Source of the DNA: Janthinobacterium fluminis
GTDB lineage: Bacteria; Pseudomonadota; Gammaproteobacteria; Burkholderiales; Burkholderiaceae_D
Assembly (NCBI RefSeq): GCF_028595325.1
Contig: NZ_JAQQXR010000015.1
Span: 1-64,000, forward strand
Direction: 5' to 3'
Length of the DNA stretch: 64,000 nt
The notes under the pieces are model-generated. The model did not search any database and had not been told where the DNA came from. It was given only the letters and a program-made list of their open reading frames with translations. The translations under genes were made by a program, and so were the position numbers. Each line of letters starts with the position of its first letter. The first letter of the stretch is position 1. Below, piece by piece: positions 8,860 to 18,679 of this stretch.

Positions 8860-10158
8860 ATGGTTCCCCACCTCGTCACGGCCCTGACCGGACCGCTGCT
8901 CGACCTCGAAAAGAAAATCCTGGCCGCCACGCCAGCCATTGAGCGCTGGTTCCGCATGGAGTGGCAAGAGCACACGCCGCCGTTTTATTGCTCCGTAGAC
9001 TTGCGCAACGCCGGCTACAAGCTGGCGCCGGTCGACACGAATCTGTTCCCCGGCGGCTTCAACAACCTGGCCACGGAAATGCTGCCGCTGTCGGTGCAGG
9101 CCGCGATGGCCGCGATCGACAAATATTGCCCGGACGCCCGCAACCTGTTGATGATTCCGGAGAGCCACACGCGCAATCCCTATTATCTGCAAAACGTCGC
9201 CCGCCTGATGCAAATCTTCCGCCAGACGGGGCTGCATGTGCGCCTGGGCACGCTGGACCCGGAAATCACCCAGCCGACGCCGCTGGCCCTGCCGGACGGC
9301 AATATGCTGGTGGTCGAGCCGCTGGTGCGCCTGAACAACGGCCGGCGCCTGGGCTTGAAGGATTTCGACCCGTGCACGATCTTGCTGAACAACGACTTGT
9401 CGGCCGGCATCCCGGACATTTTGCAAAACATCCACGAGCAAAGCCTGTTGCCGCCGCTGCACGCCGGCTGGGCGCTGCGGCGCAAGAGCAACCATTTCGC
9501 CGCCTATGACGAGGTGGCGAAGAAATTCGGCAAGATGATCGACGTCGACCCGTGGATGCTGAACCCCTTCCACAGCAAATGCAGCGACATCAATTTCCAG
9601 GAGGGCGAGGGCGAGGATTGCCTGGCCGCCAATGTCGACGTGCTGCTGGCGAAGATACGCAAGAAGTACAAGGAATACGGCATCAAGGAAAAGCCCTTCG
9701 TCATCGTCAAGCCGGACGCCGGCACCTACGGCATGGGCATCATGACGGTCAAGGATGCCAGCGAGGTGCGCGACCTGACGCGCAAGCAGCGCAACAAGAT
9801 GTCCGTCATCAAGGACGGCAAGGTCGTCACCGACGTCATCATCCAGGAGGGCGTGCCGACCTTCGAGAGCATCAAGGAGGCGGTGGCCGAGCCGGTCGTC
9901 TACATGATAGACCGCTATGTCGTCGGCGGCTTCTACCGCGTGCACGCCGAGCGCGGCGTCGACCAGAACCTGAACGCGCCCGGTTCGCAGTTCGTGCCCC
10001 TGGCCTTCGCCCAGCAGCACGCCGTGCCGGACTTGAAGGCCAAGCCGGGCACCGCCGCGCCGAACCGCTTCTACGTGTATGGCGTCGTGGCGCGGCTGGC
10101 GCTGCTGGCCGCCTCGCTGGAGATGGAGCGCACGGACCCGAATCCGGAGGTGTACTGA
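8860..10158 (+). CDS. gshA: Glutamate-cysteine ligase (ATP-grasp-like TIGR02049 type)
   Basis: A 432-aa enzyme of the proteobacterial family first described from Acidithiobacillus ferrooxidans (TIGR02049), unlike E. coli GshA. Recognisable blocks are CSVDLRNAGYKLAPVDTNLFPGGFNNL, VVEPLVRLNNGRRL and the nucleotide-binding segment PFVIVKPDAGTYGMGIMTV. It forms gamma-glutamylcysteine, the first step of glutathione synthesis. The second-step gene, gshB, follows after 95 bases that hold a 13-bp GC hairpin. The family call rests on motif memory, supported strongly by the gshB neighbour. Confidence 0.88.
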   Translation: MVPHLVTALTGPLLDLEKKILAATPAIERWFRMEWQEHTPPFYCSVDLRNAGYKLAPVDTNLFPGGFNNLATEMLPLSVQAAMAAIDKYCPDARNLLMIPESHTRNPYYLQNVARLMQIFRQTGLHVRLGTLDPEITQPTPLALPDGNMLVVEPLVRLNNGRRLGLKDFDPCTILLNNDLSAGIPDILQNIHEQSLLPPLHAGWALRRKSNHFAAYDEVAKKFGKMIDVDPWMLNPFHSKCSDINFQEGEGEDCLAANVDVLLAKIRKKYKEYGIKEKPFVIVKPDAGTYGMGIMTVKDASEVRDLTRKQRNKMSVIKDGKVVTDVIIQEGVPTFESIKEAVAEPVVYMIDRYVVGGFYRVHAERGVDQNLNAPGSQFVPLAFAQQHAVPDLKAKPGTAAPNRFYVYGVVARLALLAASLEMERTDPNPEVY

Positions 10159-10164
10159 GGCGGC

Positions 10165-10199
10165 GGCGCGGCGCCGGCCCCCCGGCCCGGCGCCGCGCC
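10165..10199. repeat. 13-bp GC-rich hairpin between gshA and gshB
   Basis: GGCGCGGCGCCGG pairs perfectly with CCGGCGCCGCGCC across a 9-nt loop. No T tract follows. It could attenuate read-through or stabilise the gshA 3' end; its role is inferred only. Confidence 0.5.
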
Positions 10200-10253
10200 A
10201 CTCCGTCCGGCAATCTCGGCTAGAATCAAGCATTACCTCATTTGGACTCGACC

Positions 10254-11198
10254 ATGAAAATCGCCTTCCTTGCCGATCCGCTGGCAAGCTTCAAGATTTA
10301 CAAAGACACGACCTATGCGATGATGGTCGAGGCGGCCCGCCGCGGCCACGAACTTTACGCCTTCGAGCAAAAGGACATGGCGCTCGACGAGGGCGTGGTC
10401 AGCGCCAGCGCGGCCCGCATCACCTTGACCGGCGACGCCCACGACTGGTTCCGCGCCGCGCCGCGCCACGAGACGCCGCTGGGCGATTTCGACGCCGTCA
10501 TCGAGCGAAAAGACCCGCCCTTCGACATGGAGTACGTCTACGGCACCTATCTGCTGGAGCTGGCCGAGAAGCAGGGCGTGCGCGTGCTGAACAAGCCGTC
10601 GGCGATCCGCGACAACAACGAGAAGCTGGCCATCGCGCAGTTTTCCCATTTCACCGCGCCGACCCTGGTGACGTCCAGCGAGGCGCGCCTGCGCGCCTTC
10701 CACGCGCGCCATCAGGACGTCATCTTCAAGCCGCTCGACGGCATGGGCGGCGCCGGCATCTTCCGCGTCAAGTCCGACGGGCTGAACCTGGGCGCGATCA
10801 TCGAGACGCTGAGCGACAACGGCGCCCGCACCATCATGGCGCAGCGCTTCATCCCCGCCATCGACAAGGGCGACAAGCGCATCCTCGTCATCGGCGGCAA
10901 GCCGGTGCCGTTCGCGCTGGCGCGCATTCCGCAGGCCGGCGAGGTGCGCGGCAACCTGGCCGCCGGCGGCACCGGCGTGGCCCAGCCGCTGACGGCGCGC
11001 GACCGCGAGATCGCCGAGTCGCTGGGGCCGATTCTGGCCGCGCGCGGCCTGATGCTGGTAGGATTGGACGTGATCGGCGACTTCCTCACCGAAGTCAACG
11101 TCACCAGCCCGACCTGCTTCCAGGAGATCATGCAGCAAACCGGTTTCGACGTCGCGGCGATGTTCATCGACGCCGTCGAGCAGGGCGTGGCGGCTTGA
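10254..11198 (+). CDS. gshB: Glutathione synthase
   Basis: A 314-aa ATP-grasp ligase starting MKIAFLADPLASFKIYKDTTYAMM, with DPPFDMEYVYGTYLLE, FKPLDGMGGAGIFRV (ATP-grasp glycine loop) and FLTEVNVTSPTCFQEI near the C-terminus, all typical of bacterial GshB. It adds glycine to gamma-glutamylcysteine. The ATG at 10254 gives the standard N-terminus; an upstream in-frame TTG adds only four residues. The EIIA gene begins within two bases of the stop, so the PTS-like genes are probably co-transcribed with glutathione synthesis. Confidence 0.95.
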   Translation: MKIAFLADPLASFKIYKDTTYAMMVEAARRGHELYAFEQKDMALDEGVVSASAARITLTGDAHDWFRAAPRHETPLGDFDAVIERKDPPFDMEYVYGTYLLELAEKQGVRVLNKPSAIRDNNEKLAIAQFSHFTAPTLVTSSEARLRAFHARHQDVIFKPLDGMGGAGIFRVKSDGLNLGAIIETLSDNGARTIMAQRFIPAIDKGDKRILVIGGKPVPFALARIPQAGEVRGNLAAGGTGVAQPLTARDREIAESLGPILAARGLMLVGLDVIGDFLTEVNVTSPTCFQEIMQQTGFDVAAMFIDAVEQGVAA

Positions 11199-11199
11199 T

Positions 11200-11607
11200 A
11201 TGGTCGGCATACTGTTGCTGACGCACGCGCCGCTGGGCCAGGCCTTCGTGGCCGCCTGCGCCCACGTGTTCCGCGGCCCGACCGAGCGCCTGGAGGCGAT
11301 CGACGTGGCCGCCGACCAGGACCTGGCCGAGGTGCAGGCGCTGGCGCTGCAAGCCATCGCGCGCCTGAACGACGGCTCCGGCGTGCTGGTGATCACCGAC
11401 GTGAAGGGCGGCACGCCGGCCAATTGCTGCAACAAGCTGCATGACGAGGGCCGGGTCGAGGTCATCGCCGGCATCAGCCTGCCGATGCTGCTGCGCGCGA
11501 TCACCTACCGCCGCGACAGCCTCGACGTCGTCGTCGAGATGGCGCTGGCGGGCGCGCAAAGCGGCGCGGTGCGGGTCGACAACCGCATCCGCGTCGGCGA
11601 GAATTAG
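11200..11607 (+). CDS. PTS EIIA component, mannose/fructose (EIIAMan) family
   Basis: A 135-aa EIIAMan-fold protein. His9 in ILLLTHAPLG is the predicted phosphorylation site, and VLVITDVKGGTPANCCNKL is the typical second loop. It receives phosphate from HPr. No EIIB, IIC or IID permease is encoded here, so a regulatory rather than a transport role is likely, as in other betaproteobacterial EIIA-HPr-EI loci. The gene starts just after the gshB stop, and a GAGA-capped hairpin separates it from ptsH. Confidence 0.9.
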   Translation: MVGILLLTHAPLGQAFVAACAHVFRGPTERLEAIDVAADQDLAEVQALALQAIARLNDGSGVLVITDVKGGTPANCCNKLHDEGRVEVIAGISLPMLLRAITYRRDSLDVVVEMALAGAQSGAVRVDNRIRVGEN

Positions 11608-11620
11608 AGCATGACAGTGG

Positions 11621-11642
11621 CCGCCGCCGGAGACGGCGGCGG
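11621..11642. repeat. 9-bp hairpin with GAGA loop between EIIA gene and ptsH
   Basis: CCGCCGCCG pairs with CGGCGGCGG around a GAGA tetraloop. There is no T run. It may protect or separate the EIIA and HPr parts of the transcript. Confidence 0.45.
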
Positions 11643-11684
11643 TGTGACGTAGCGCCTTATTACTGCGATTGAGACAATATAAAA

Positions 11685-11954
11685 ATGATTCAACAAGAAC
11701 TCGAAATCATCAACAAGCTGGGTCTGCACGCGCGCGCATCGGCCAAGTTCACCCAGCTCGCCGCCAAGTTCCAGAGCGACGTCTGGCTCAGCCGCAACGC
11801 GCGCCGCATCAACGCCAAGTCCATCATGGGCGTGATGATGCTGGCCGCCGGCAAAGGCGCCAAGGTGACGCTGGAGGCGGAGGGCGCGGACGAGGGCGAT
11901 TGCATCGCCGCCCTGACCGCGCTGATCAATGACAGGTTTGGCGAAGGCGAGTAA
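11685..11954 (+). CDS. ptsH: HPr family phosphocarrier protein
   Basis: An 89-aa HPr. His15 ([10 protein letters not shown]) is the EI-dependent phosphorylation site, and Ser46 in [12 protein letters not shown] is the position used by HPr kinase. It passes phosphate from EI, encoded immediately downstream, to the EIIA encoded upstream. The stop overlaps a possible ptsI start (TAATG), implying translational coupling. Confidence 0.96.
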   Translation: MIQQELEIINKLGLHARASAKFTQLAAKFQSDVWLSRNARRINAKSIMGVMMLAAGKGAKVTLEAEGADEGDCIAALTALINDRFGEGE

Positions 11955-13741
11955 TGCTGTCCGAACGCAGCCATACCCGCATCCCGACAGGTCCCGCGAT
12001 GGCTTCCTTCACGCTGCACGGCATTCCCGTCTCGCGCGGCATCGCCATCGGCCGCGCCCACCTGCTGGCGCCGGCCGCGCTCGACGTCAAGCATTACCTG
12101 ATCGCCGAGGAGCACCTGGAGGCGGAGGTGCAGCGCCTGCAGCACGCGCTGGCGGCCGTGCACAAGGAATTGCAGACGCTGTGGAACGAGTTGCCGAAGG
12201 ACGCGCCCACCGAGCTGGGCGCCTTCATCGACGTGCATGCGCTGATCCTGTCCGATCCGCTGATTTCCGAGGCGCCGCTGGACATCATCCGCTCGCGCCA
12301 CTACAACGCCGAATGGGCGCTGCTGACCCAGATCGACGAGCTGTCGGCCCAGTTCGACGAAATCGAAGACCCCTACCTGCGCGAGCGCAAGGCCGACATC
12401 GAGCAGGTTGCCGAGCGCGTCCTCAAGGTGCTGCTGGGCAGCGAGCCGCTGCTGTCGAAGAGCGGCGGCGGCGACCAGCTGCTGGCGCAGATGATCGTCG
12501 TGGCCCACGACATCTCGCCGGCCGACATGCTGCAGTTCCGCGACCGCTCCTTCATCGGTTTCGTCACCGACGTGGGCGGCCAGAACTCGCACACGGCCAT
12601 CGTCGCGCGCAGCCTCGACATTCCGGCCGCCGTCGGCATGTCGCAGGCCTCGACCCTGATCGAGCAGGACGACTGGCTGATCATCGACGGCGACGCCGGC
12701 GTCGTCATCGCCAATCCCAGCGTGCTGGTGCTGGAGCAGTACCGCGAGCGCCAGGGCGCGATGCAGCGCGCCCGCAAGAAGCTCAACAAGCTGAAGAAAA
12801 CCCCGGCCGTGACCAAGTGCGGCACGCCGATCACGCTGCTGGCCAACATCGAATTGCCGGACGACTGCGCGTTCGCCATGGAGGCCGGCGCCAGCGGCAT
12901 CGGCCTGTTCCGCTCGGAATTCCTGTTCATGGGGCGCGGCCACAAGATCCCGTCCGAGGACGAGCAGTTCGAGGCTTACCGCCGGACGGTGGTGTCGATG
13001 AAGGGGCGGCCGGTGACGATACGCACGCTCGACATCGGCGCCGACAAGCCGCTCGACCAGTCCGACCACACGGCGCTGAACCCGGCGCTGGGCCTGCGGG
13101 CGATCCGCTATTGCCTGGCCGAGCCGCAGATCTTCCTGACCCAGTTGCGGGCGATCCTGCGCGCCTCGGCCTTCGGCAAGGTGCGCATCCTGATCCCGAT
13201 GCTGGCGCACGCCTTCGAGATCGACCAGTCGCTGGCGATGATCGCCCAGGCCAAGGCCGAGCTGCGCGACGCCGGCATCGCCTACGACCAGGCGGTCGAG
13301 GTGGGCGCGATGATCGAGATCCCGGCGGCCGCGCTGGCCCTGCCGATGTTCGTCAAGCGCATGGACTTCCTGTCGATCGGCACCAACGACCTGATCCAGT
13401 ACACGCTGGCCATCGACCGCGTCGACTACGAGGTGGCGCACCTGTACAACCCGCTGCATCCGGCCGTGCTGCAACTGATCGCGATGACCATCACGGCGGG
13501 GCACAAGGCCGGCATCGACGTCGCCGTCTGCGGCGAGATGGCGGGCGACGTCAAGCTGACGCGCCTGCTGCTGGGCATGGGCTTGCGGGAATTCTCCATG
13601 CATCCGGCCCAGCTGCTGGCCGTCAAGCAGGAGATCCTCAACAGCGACCTGGGCCTGATTGCCCCGCAAACGCGGAAAATTTTGCGCTCGATGGAGCCAA
13701 ATGTCATTGCCGAGGCCGTTGCGCAGTTGCAGGTGATGTAA
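11954..13741 (+). CDS. ptsI: Phosphoenolpyruvate-protein phosphotransferase (Enzyme I)
   Basis: A 595-aa Enzyme I (580 aa if the second ATG, at 11999 before [18 protein letters not shown], is used). Phosphohistidine motif [16 protein letters not shown]-binding FRSEFLFM and [15 protein letters not shown], and the barrel segment VCGEMAGD are all present. It takes phosphate from PEP and gives it to HPr. The first ATG overlaps the ptsH stop; homologues I remember mostly begin at MASFTLHG, so the shorter form is quite possible. Confidence 0.95.
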   Translation: MLSERSHTRIPTGPAMASFTLHGIPVSRGIAIGRAHLLAPAALDVKHYLIAEEHLEAEVQRLQHALAAVHKELQTLWNELPKDAPTELGAFIDVHALILSDPLISEAPLDIIRSRHYNAEWALLTQIDELSAQFDEIEDPYLRERKADIEQVAERVLKVLLGSEPLLSKSGGGDQLLAQMIVVAHDISPADMLQFRDRSFIGFVTDVGGQNSHTAIVARSLDIPAAVGMSQASTLIEQDDWLIIDGDAGVVIANPSVLVLEQYRERQGAMQRARKKLNKLKKTPAVTKCGTPITLLANIELPDDCAFAMEAGASGIGLFRSEFLFMGRGHKIPSEDEQFEAYRRTVVSMKGRPVTIRTLDIGADKPLDQSDHTALNPALGLRAIRYCLAEPQIFLTQLRAILRASAFGKVRILIPMLAHAFEIDQSLAMIAQAKAELRDAGIAYDQAVEVGAMIEIPAAALALPMFVKRMDFLSIGTNDLIQYTLAIDRVDYEVAHLYNPLHPAVLQLIAMTITAGHKAGIDVAVCGEMAGDVKLTRLLLGMGLREFSMHPAQLLAVKQEILNSDLGLIAPQTRKILRSMEPNVIAEAVAQLQVM

Positions 13742-13750
13742 GATTGTCAC

Positions 13751-13774
13751 GCGGAGCCCGGCCCCGGGCTCCGC
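13751..13774. terminator. Hairpin after ptsI, possible terminator
   Basis: GCGGAGCCCGG pairs perfectly with CCGGGCTCCGC around two central bases (a 4-nt loop in practice). The nearest T-rich stretches start about 20 bases later, so it is not a classical intrinsic terminator. Its place right after ptsI suggests it ends or slows the gshA-to-ptsI transcript before metX. Confidence 0.45.
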
Positions 13775-13824
13775 CGCTGTGTTCCGCGCCTTCTTTTACT
13801 GCTTTTTTTACGCATACAAACCAC

Positions 13825-15015
13825 ATGTCATCCATCGGAATCGTCACGCCGCAGACCATGCATTTTGCGCAGGCACTACTCTTGCAAAGCGGCGCCACGC
13901 TGCACGACTACATGTTGATGTTCGAAACCTACGGCACGCTGAATGCCGCCAAGTCGAACGCCGTGCTGGTGTGCCACGCGCTCAACGCCTCGCACCATGT
14001 GGCCGGCGTCTACGCCGATCAGCCGAAAAACGTCGGCTGGTGGGACAATATGGTCGGCCCCGGCAAGCCGCTCGACACCGACAAGTTCTTCGTCATCGGC
14101 GTCAACAACCTCGGCTCCTGCTTCGGCTCGACCGGGCCGATGCACCACAACCCGGCCACCGGCAAACCCTACGGCGCCGCCTTCCCGGTGGTGACGGTGG
14201 AAGACTGGGTGGTGGCGCAGGCGCGCCTGGCCGACGCCCTCGGCATAGTCCAGTTCGCCGCCGTGATGGGCGGCTCGCTGGGCGGCATGCAGGCGCTGGC
14301 CTGGAGCATCATGTTCCCCGAGCGCCTGCGCCACTGCGTGGTGATCGCCTCGACGGCCAAGCTGTCGGCGCAGAACATCGCCTTCAACGACGTCGCCCGC
14401 CAGGCCATCCTGTCGGACCCGGACTACCGCGGCGGCGACTTCTACGCCCACGGCGTGGTGCCGAAGAACGGCCTGCGGGTGGCGCGCATGGTCGGCCACA
14501 TCACCTATCTGTCGAACGACGACATGGCCGAGAAGTTCGGCCGCAAGTTGCGCGACGCGGCCCAGACCGGCGACTACAAATTCGGCTTCGGCATCGACTT
14601 CGAGATCGAGTCCTATCTGCGCTACCAGGGCGACAAGTTCTCCGAATACTTCGACGCCAACACCTACCTCCTGATCACCAAGGCGCTCGACTATTTCGAC
14701 CCGGCGCGCGCCCACGGCGGCGACCTGGCGGCGGCGCTGGCGCAGACCCGGGCCAAGTTCTTCCTCGCCTCGTTCTCGACCGACTGGCGCTTCTCGCCCG
14801 AGCGCAGCCGCGAAATCGTGCAGGCGCTGGTGAGCAACCGGCGCCAGGTGACCTACGCCGAAATCGACGCGCCGCACGGCCACGACGCCTTCCTGCTGGA
14901 GGACGCGCGCTATATGAACATGGTGCGCGCCTATTACGAGCAGGTGTGGGAGGAAAGCGCGGCCCTGCCGCATCAGACTATCAGCGCCCAGCAAGGCAGC
15001 AAGGAATACGCATGA
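13825..15015 (+). CDS. metX: Homoserine O-acyltransferase MetX
   Basis: A 396-aa alpha/beta hydrolase-fold enzyme. [22 protein letters not shown], the nucleophile elbow [12 protein letters not shown] and C-terminal [13 protein letters not shown] (catalytic His) are hallmarks of MetX. It activates homoserine by acetylation (or succinylation; acyl specificity cannot be read securely) for methionine synthesis. The ATG at 13825 gives [14 protein letters not shown]; the frame is open far upstream, but only as a shadow of ptsI. It overlaps metW by four bases, the conserved metXW pairing. Confidence 0.95.
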   Translation: MSSIGIVTPQTMHFAQALLLQSGATLHDYMLMFETYGTLNAAKSNAVLVCHALNASHHVAGVYADQPKNVGWWDNMVGPGKPLDTDKFFVIGVNNLGSCFGSTGPMHHNPATGKPYGAAFPVVTVEDWVVAQARLADALGIVQFAAVMGGSLGGMQALAWSIMFPERLRHCVVIASTAKLSAQNIAFNDVARQAILSDPDYRGGDFYAHGVVPKNGLRVARMVGHITYLSNDDMAEKFGRKLRDAAQTGDYKFGFGIDFEIESYLRYQGDKFSEYFDANTYLLITKALDYFDPARAHGGDLAAALAQTRAKFFLASFSTDWRFSPERSREIVQALVSNRRQVTYAEIDAPHGHDAFLLEDARYMNMVRAYYEQVWEESAALPHQTISAQQGSKEYA

Positions 15016-15626
15016 ACTTCGACGACTTGAGCGCGCTGCGCCCCGACCTCGCCTTTATCGCCCACTGGGTGCCGCAACAGGCCCACGTGCTCGACGTCGG
15101 CTGCGGCGACGGCGTCATGCTGCAGTATCTGCAAAGCGACAAGGGCTGCAGCGGCTACGGCATCGAGATCGCCGACGACAAGGTGCTCGCCAGCACCCAG
15201 CGCGGCGTCAACGTGATCCAGCAGGACATGGAAAAGGGCCTGGCCATTTTCGGCGACAACAGCTTCGACACGGTGCTGTGCCTGTCCTCGCTGCAGATGA
15301 TGAAGCAGGTCGAGGAGCTGCTGCGCGACATCGTGCGCGTTGGCGCCGAGGCCATCGTCTCCTTCCCCAATTTCGCCTTCTGGCCGCACCGCGCGGCGCT
15401 GCTGCGCGGCCGCATGCCGGTGTCGAAATCGCTGCCGTATCAATGGTACGACACGCCCAACCTGCGCTGCGCCACCATCTCCGACTTCGAGGAGCTGGCC
15501 AACCAGGTCGGCCTGGAGGTGCTCGAATGCGTGGCGCTGGGCGCCGACGGCAAGCCGGTGACCTTCCTGCCCAGCTTGCGCGGCAGCCTGGCCGTGTTCC
15601 GCCTGCGTAAAAAGGCGCGCCACTGA
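15012..15626 (+). CDS. metW: Methionine biosynthesis protein MetW
   Basis: A 204-aa SAM-dependent methyltransferase-fold protein. [16 protein letters not shown] is the SAM-binding motif I, and [34 protein letters not shown] is the strongly conserved MetW core. MetW acts with MetX in proteobacterial methionine synthesis; its overlap with metX (ATGA) agrees. The ampG start overlaps its stop. Confidence 0.95.
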   Translation: MNFDDLSALRPDLAFIAHWVPQQAHVLDVGCGDGVMLQYLQSDKGCSGYGIEIADDKVLASTQRGVNVIQQDMEKGLAIFGDNSFDTVLCLSSLQMMKQVEELLRDIVRVGAEAIVSFPNFAFWPHRAALLRGRMPVSKSLPYQWYDTPNLRCATISDFEELANQVGLEVLECVALGADGKPVTFLPSLRGSLAVFRLRKKARH

Positions 15627-16870
15627 TGCGCCAGGCCAAGGGAGCGGCCTGGCGGGATTACCTGAACGGGCGCATGCTGACCGTCCTCGTGCTCGGTTTC
15701 AGCTCGGGCCTGCCGCTGTTCATCCTGCTGTACCTGCTGCAGGCCTGGCTGGCCAAGTCCGGCCTGAACGTCAAGGCGCTGGGCTTGTTCGCGCTGGTGC
15801 AGTTCCCGTATATCTGGAAATTCCTCTGGGCCCCGCTGATGGACCGCTTCAGCTTCGGCCCGCTGGGCCGGCGCCGCGGCTGGATGGCGCTGACCCAGGC
15901 CGCGCTGTTCCTGGCCATCGGCAGCATGGGCATGCTGGACCCGCTGACGCAGGTGGGGCTGATCGCCGCCGCGGCCGCGGGCGTGGCCTTCCTGTCGGCC
16001 AGCCAGGACATCGTCATCGACGCCTACCGCCGCGAGATCCTCTCCGACAACGAGCAGGGCCTGGGCGCTGCCGTCAGCGTCAACGCCTACAAGGTGGCCG
16101 GCATGGTGCCGGGCGCGCTGTCGCTGATCCTGGCCGACCGCATGCCGTGGCAGCCGGTGTTCTGGATCACGGCCGCGTTCATGCTGCCGGGGCTGGCCTG
16201 CACGCTGCTGATCAAGGAGCCGGCCGTCTACGGCGCGCCGCCGAAGACCATGCGCGAGGCGATCATTCTGCCGTTCCAGGAATTCATCGTCCGCGACGGC
16301 TGGCGCCAAGCCCTGTGGGTGCTGGCCTTCGTGCTGCTGTACAAGATCGGCGACAGCATGGCCACGGCGCTGGCCACCAAGTTTTACCTCGACCTGGGCT
16401 TCACGATGACGCAGATCGGCCTGGCCGCCAACACCACCGGCTTCTGGGCCAGCCTGGCCGGCGGCATCGTCGGCGGCGTCTGGATGGTCAAGCTGGGCAT
16501 CAACCGCGGCCTGTGGGTGTTCGGCGCGCTGCAGGCGCTGGCCATCCTCGGCTTCGCCTGGCTGGCCCAGGCGGGCGCCAACACGGCGCTGCTGAGCGCG
16601 GTGATCGGTTTCGAGTCCTTCGCCAGCCTGGGCCTGGGCGCGGCCGCCTTCGTCGCCTTCCTGTCGCGCTCGTCCGATCCGCGCTACACGGCCACCCAGT
16701 ACGCGCTGTTCAGCAGCCTGGCGGCGGTGCCGCGCACCTTCATCAATTCGTCGGTGGGCTACATCGTTGCCGAAACCGGCTGGTTCACCTTCTTTATCGT
16801 GTGCTTCGTCCTGGCTTTTCCTGCCATGATGATGCTGCCGAAAATCGCTCCCTGGAATGCCAAGCCATGA
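15626..16870 (+). CDS. ampG: AmpG family muropeptide MFS transporter
   Basis: A 414-aa MFS permease with about 12 membrane segments. GFSSGLPLFILLYLLQAWLAKSGL, LWAPLMDRFSFGPLGRRRGWM and SASQDIVIDAYRREIL are typical AmpG blocks. AmpG imports anhydro-muropeptides for cell-wall recycling. Start and stop both overlap neighbours (TGATG at metW; ATGA at the M48 gene), so translation is coupled through four genes. Confidence 0.9.
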   Translation: MRQAKGAAWRDYLNGRMLTVLVLGFSSGLPLFILLYLLQAWLAKSGLNVKALGLFALVQFPYIWKFLWAPLMDRFSFGPLGRRRGWMALTQAALFLAIGSMGMLDPLTQVGLIAAAAAGVAFLSASQDIVIDAYRREILSDNEQGLGAAVSVNAYKVAGMVPGALSLILADRMPWQPVFWITAAFMLPGLACTLLIKEPAVYGAPPKTMREAIILPFQEFIVRDGWRQALWVLAFVLLYKIGDSMATALATKFYLDLGFTMTQIGLAANTTGFWASLAGGIVGGVWMVKLGINRGLWVFGALQALAILGFAWLAQAGANTALLSAVIGFESFASLGLGAAAFVAFLSRSSDPRYTATQYALFSSLAAVPRTFINSSVGYIVAETGWFTFFIVCFVLAFPAMMMLPKIAPWNAKP

Positions 16871-17760
16871 ACACATTCACCCGCATCGTCGCTCTGTTGA
16901 GCCTTTCCGCCTGCGCCGGGCTGGCCCCGGCCCAGCAGCCGCAGCCGCAAACCGAGGCGGACGGCATCGCCGTCAAGCCGCTGTCGAAGTGGCGCAACCT
17001 GCAGGACCGACAGCAGGTGGACCAGCAGGCGCAGAGCCAGTACGCCGCGCTGCTGGGCGAGGCGCGGCAAAAGGGCGCGCTGGTGCCGGCCTCGCACCCG
17101 CAGGTGCTGCGCCTGCGCGGCATCGCCCGGCGCCTGATCCCCTACGCCTCGCGCTGGAACGCCGACGCCGCCCAGTGGCAATGGGAGGTGAACCTGCTCA
17201 ACTCCTCCCAGGTCAACGCCTTCTGCATGCCGGGCGGGCGCATCGCCTTTTTCAGCGGCATCCTGACGACGCTGAAGTTGACGGACGACGAAGTGGCCGT
17301 GGTGATGGGGCATGAAATCGCCCACGCGCTGCGCGAGCACGGCCGCGAGCAGGCCGCCAAATCGAACGTCACGGCGCTCGGCACCAAGCTGCTGGGCGCC
17401 GGCGCGGCGGCCCTGTTCGGCGTCGATCCGCGCATCACCGGCACCGTCGCCGACATGGCGGCCAAGGGCCTGAGCCTGCACTATTCGCGCGGCGACGAGC
17501 GCGAAGCCGACCTGGTCGGGCTGGACCTGGCGGCGCGCGCCGGCTTCGACCCGCGCGCCGGCGTCGTGCTGTGGCAGAAGATGGGCGCGCTGAACAAAAG
17601 CGCGCCGCCGGCCTTCCTGTCGACCCACCCGTCGGGCGCCGACCGCATCGACGAAATGAACAAGCACATGGGCGAGGTCTTGCCCGTGTACGCGCGCAGC
17701 AAGGGCGTGAGCGCGGCGCAACTGCCGCCTTACCGCAGCAGCGCGATGGCCGGCAATTGA
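16867..17760 (+). CDS. M48 family metallopeptidase, secreted or lipoprotein
   Basis: A 297-aa Zn-peptidase. A signal sequence (MNTFTRIVALLSLSACAGLAPA) contains a possible lipobox LSAC. The catalytic motif HEIAHALREHGREQA and the third-ligand region SRGDEREADLVGLDLAARAGFDP follow, as in BepA/LoiP-type M48 proteases. CMPGGRIAFFSGIL is another family landmark. It likely serves envelope protein quality control in the periplasm. The ATG overlaps the ampG stop. Confidence 0.9.
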   Translation: MNTFTRIVALLSLSACAGLAPAQQPQPQTEADGIAVKPLSKWRNLQDRQQVDQQAQSQYAALLGEARQKGALVPASHPQVLRLRGIARRLIPYASRWNADAAQWQWEVNLLNSSQVNAFCMPGGRIAFFSGILTTLKLTDDEVAVVMGHEIAHALREHGREQAAKSNVTALGTKLLGAGAAALFGVDPRITGTVADMAAKGLSLHYSRGDEREADLVGLDLAARAGFDPRAGVVLWQKMGALNKSAPPAFLSTHPSGADRIDEMNKHMGEVLPVYARSKGVSAAQLPPYRSSAMAGN

Positions 17761-17776
17761 GGGCGTGGTGCGCGTG

Positions 17777-18679
17777 ATGCCGAACAAGGAGGCGCGGCAG
17801 GCGCCGCTGCCGGTGCGCGACGGCGTCGCGCCGAGCTTTCTGTGGTTGCCCGAGGGCAGTTGGCCGGACATCTTCAGCTTTCTCGTCGAGCGCTTCCCCC
17901 TGGTGAGCGCGGCCGACTGGGCCGACCGGCTGGCGCGCGGCGAGGTGGTCACCGCCGACGGCATCGCGTTGCGCGCGGGCAGCCAGTTCCGCCGCGGCAT
18001 GCGCATCTTCTATTACCGCGAACTCGCGCGCGAAACCCCGATTCCCTTCGAGGAGCAGGTGCTGTTCCAGGACGAGCACCTGGTGGTCGTCGACAAGCCG
18101 CATTTCCTGCCGATGATACCGAGCGGGCGCTTTTTGCAGGAAACGCTGCTGGTGCGGCTGAAGAAAAAGCTGGGGCTGGACGACCTGAGCCCGATCCACC
18201 GGCTGGACCGGGAGACGGCCGGCGTCGTCATCTTTTCCAGCCAACAATCGAGCCGCGGCGCCTACCAGTCGCTGTTCCAGAGGCGCGAGGTGAGCAAGGT
18301 GTACGAGGCGCTGGCCGCGCCGCTGGCCGGCCGCGCATTCCCCTTCGTCTACCGCAGCCGCATGGTCGAGGGCGAACCGTTTTTTTGCATGCGCGAAGTG
18401 GCCGGCGAAGCGAATTCGGAAACCATCGTCGACGTCATCGAACACCGCGCCGACGCCACGCTGTACCGGCTGTCGCCGCACACGGGCCGCAAGCACCAGT
18501 TGCGCGTGCACATGGCCGCGCTGGGCGTGCCGATCATCAACGACGCGTTCTATCCGGTGGCGCTGCCGTGCAAGGCGGACGACGTGTCGCAGCCCCTGCA
18601 ACTGCTGGCGCGGGCGATCGCCTTCAGCGATCCGTTGACGGGCGAGCCGCGCCGGTTCGAGAGCCGCCGGACGCTGTAA
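17777..18679 (+). CDS. RluA family RNA pseudouridine synthase
   Basis: A 300-aa protein (304 aa from the GTG at 17765). An S4-like N-terminal part (DWADRLARGEVVTADG) precedes the RluA catalytic domain: LVVVDKPHFLPM, the aspartate motif IHRLDRETAGVV, and SPHTGRKHQLRVHMAALGVPI. It isomerises uridine in rRNA or tRNA; the exact target is not evident. No good ribosome site decides between the GTG and ATG starts. It ends the metX-initiated gene run. Confidence 0.88.
   Translation: MPNKEARQAPLPVRDGVAPSFLWLPEGSWPDIFSFLVERFPLVSAADWADRLARGEVVTADGIALRAGSQFRRGMRIFYYRELARETPIPFEEQVLFQDEHLVVVDKPHFLPMIPSGRFLQETLLVRLKKKLGLDDLSPIHRLDRETAGVVIFSSQQSSRGAYQSLFQRREVSKVYEALAAPLAGRAFPFVYRSRMVEGEPFFCMREVAGEANSETIVDVIEHRADATLYRLSPHTGRKHQLRVHMAALGVPIINDAFYPVALPCKADDVSQPLQLLARAIAFSDPLTGEPRRFESRRTL

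Noticed and set aside
13775..13824. SAM-type riboswitch before metX
   Set aside because: The gap is too short and shows only a simple hairpin linked to the end of ptsI.
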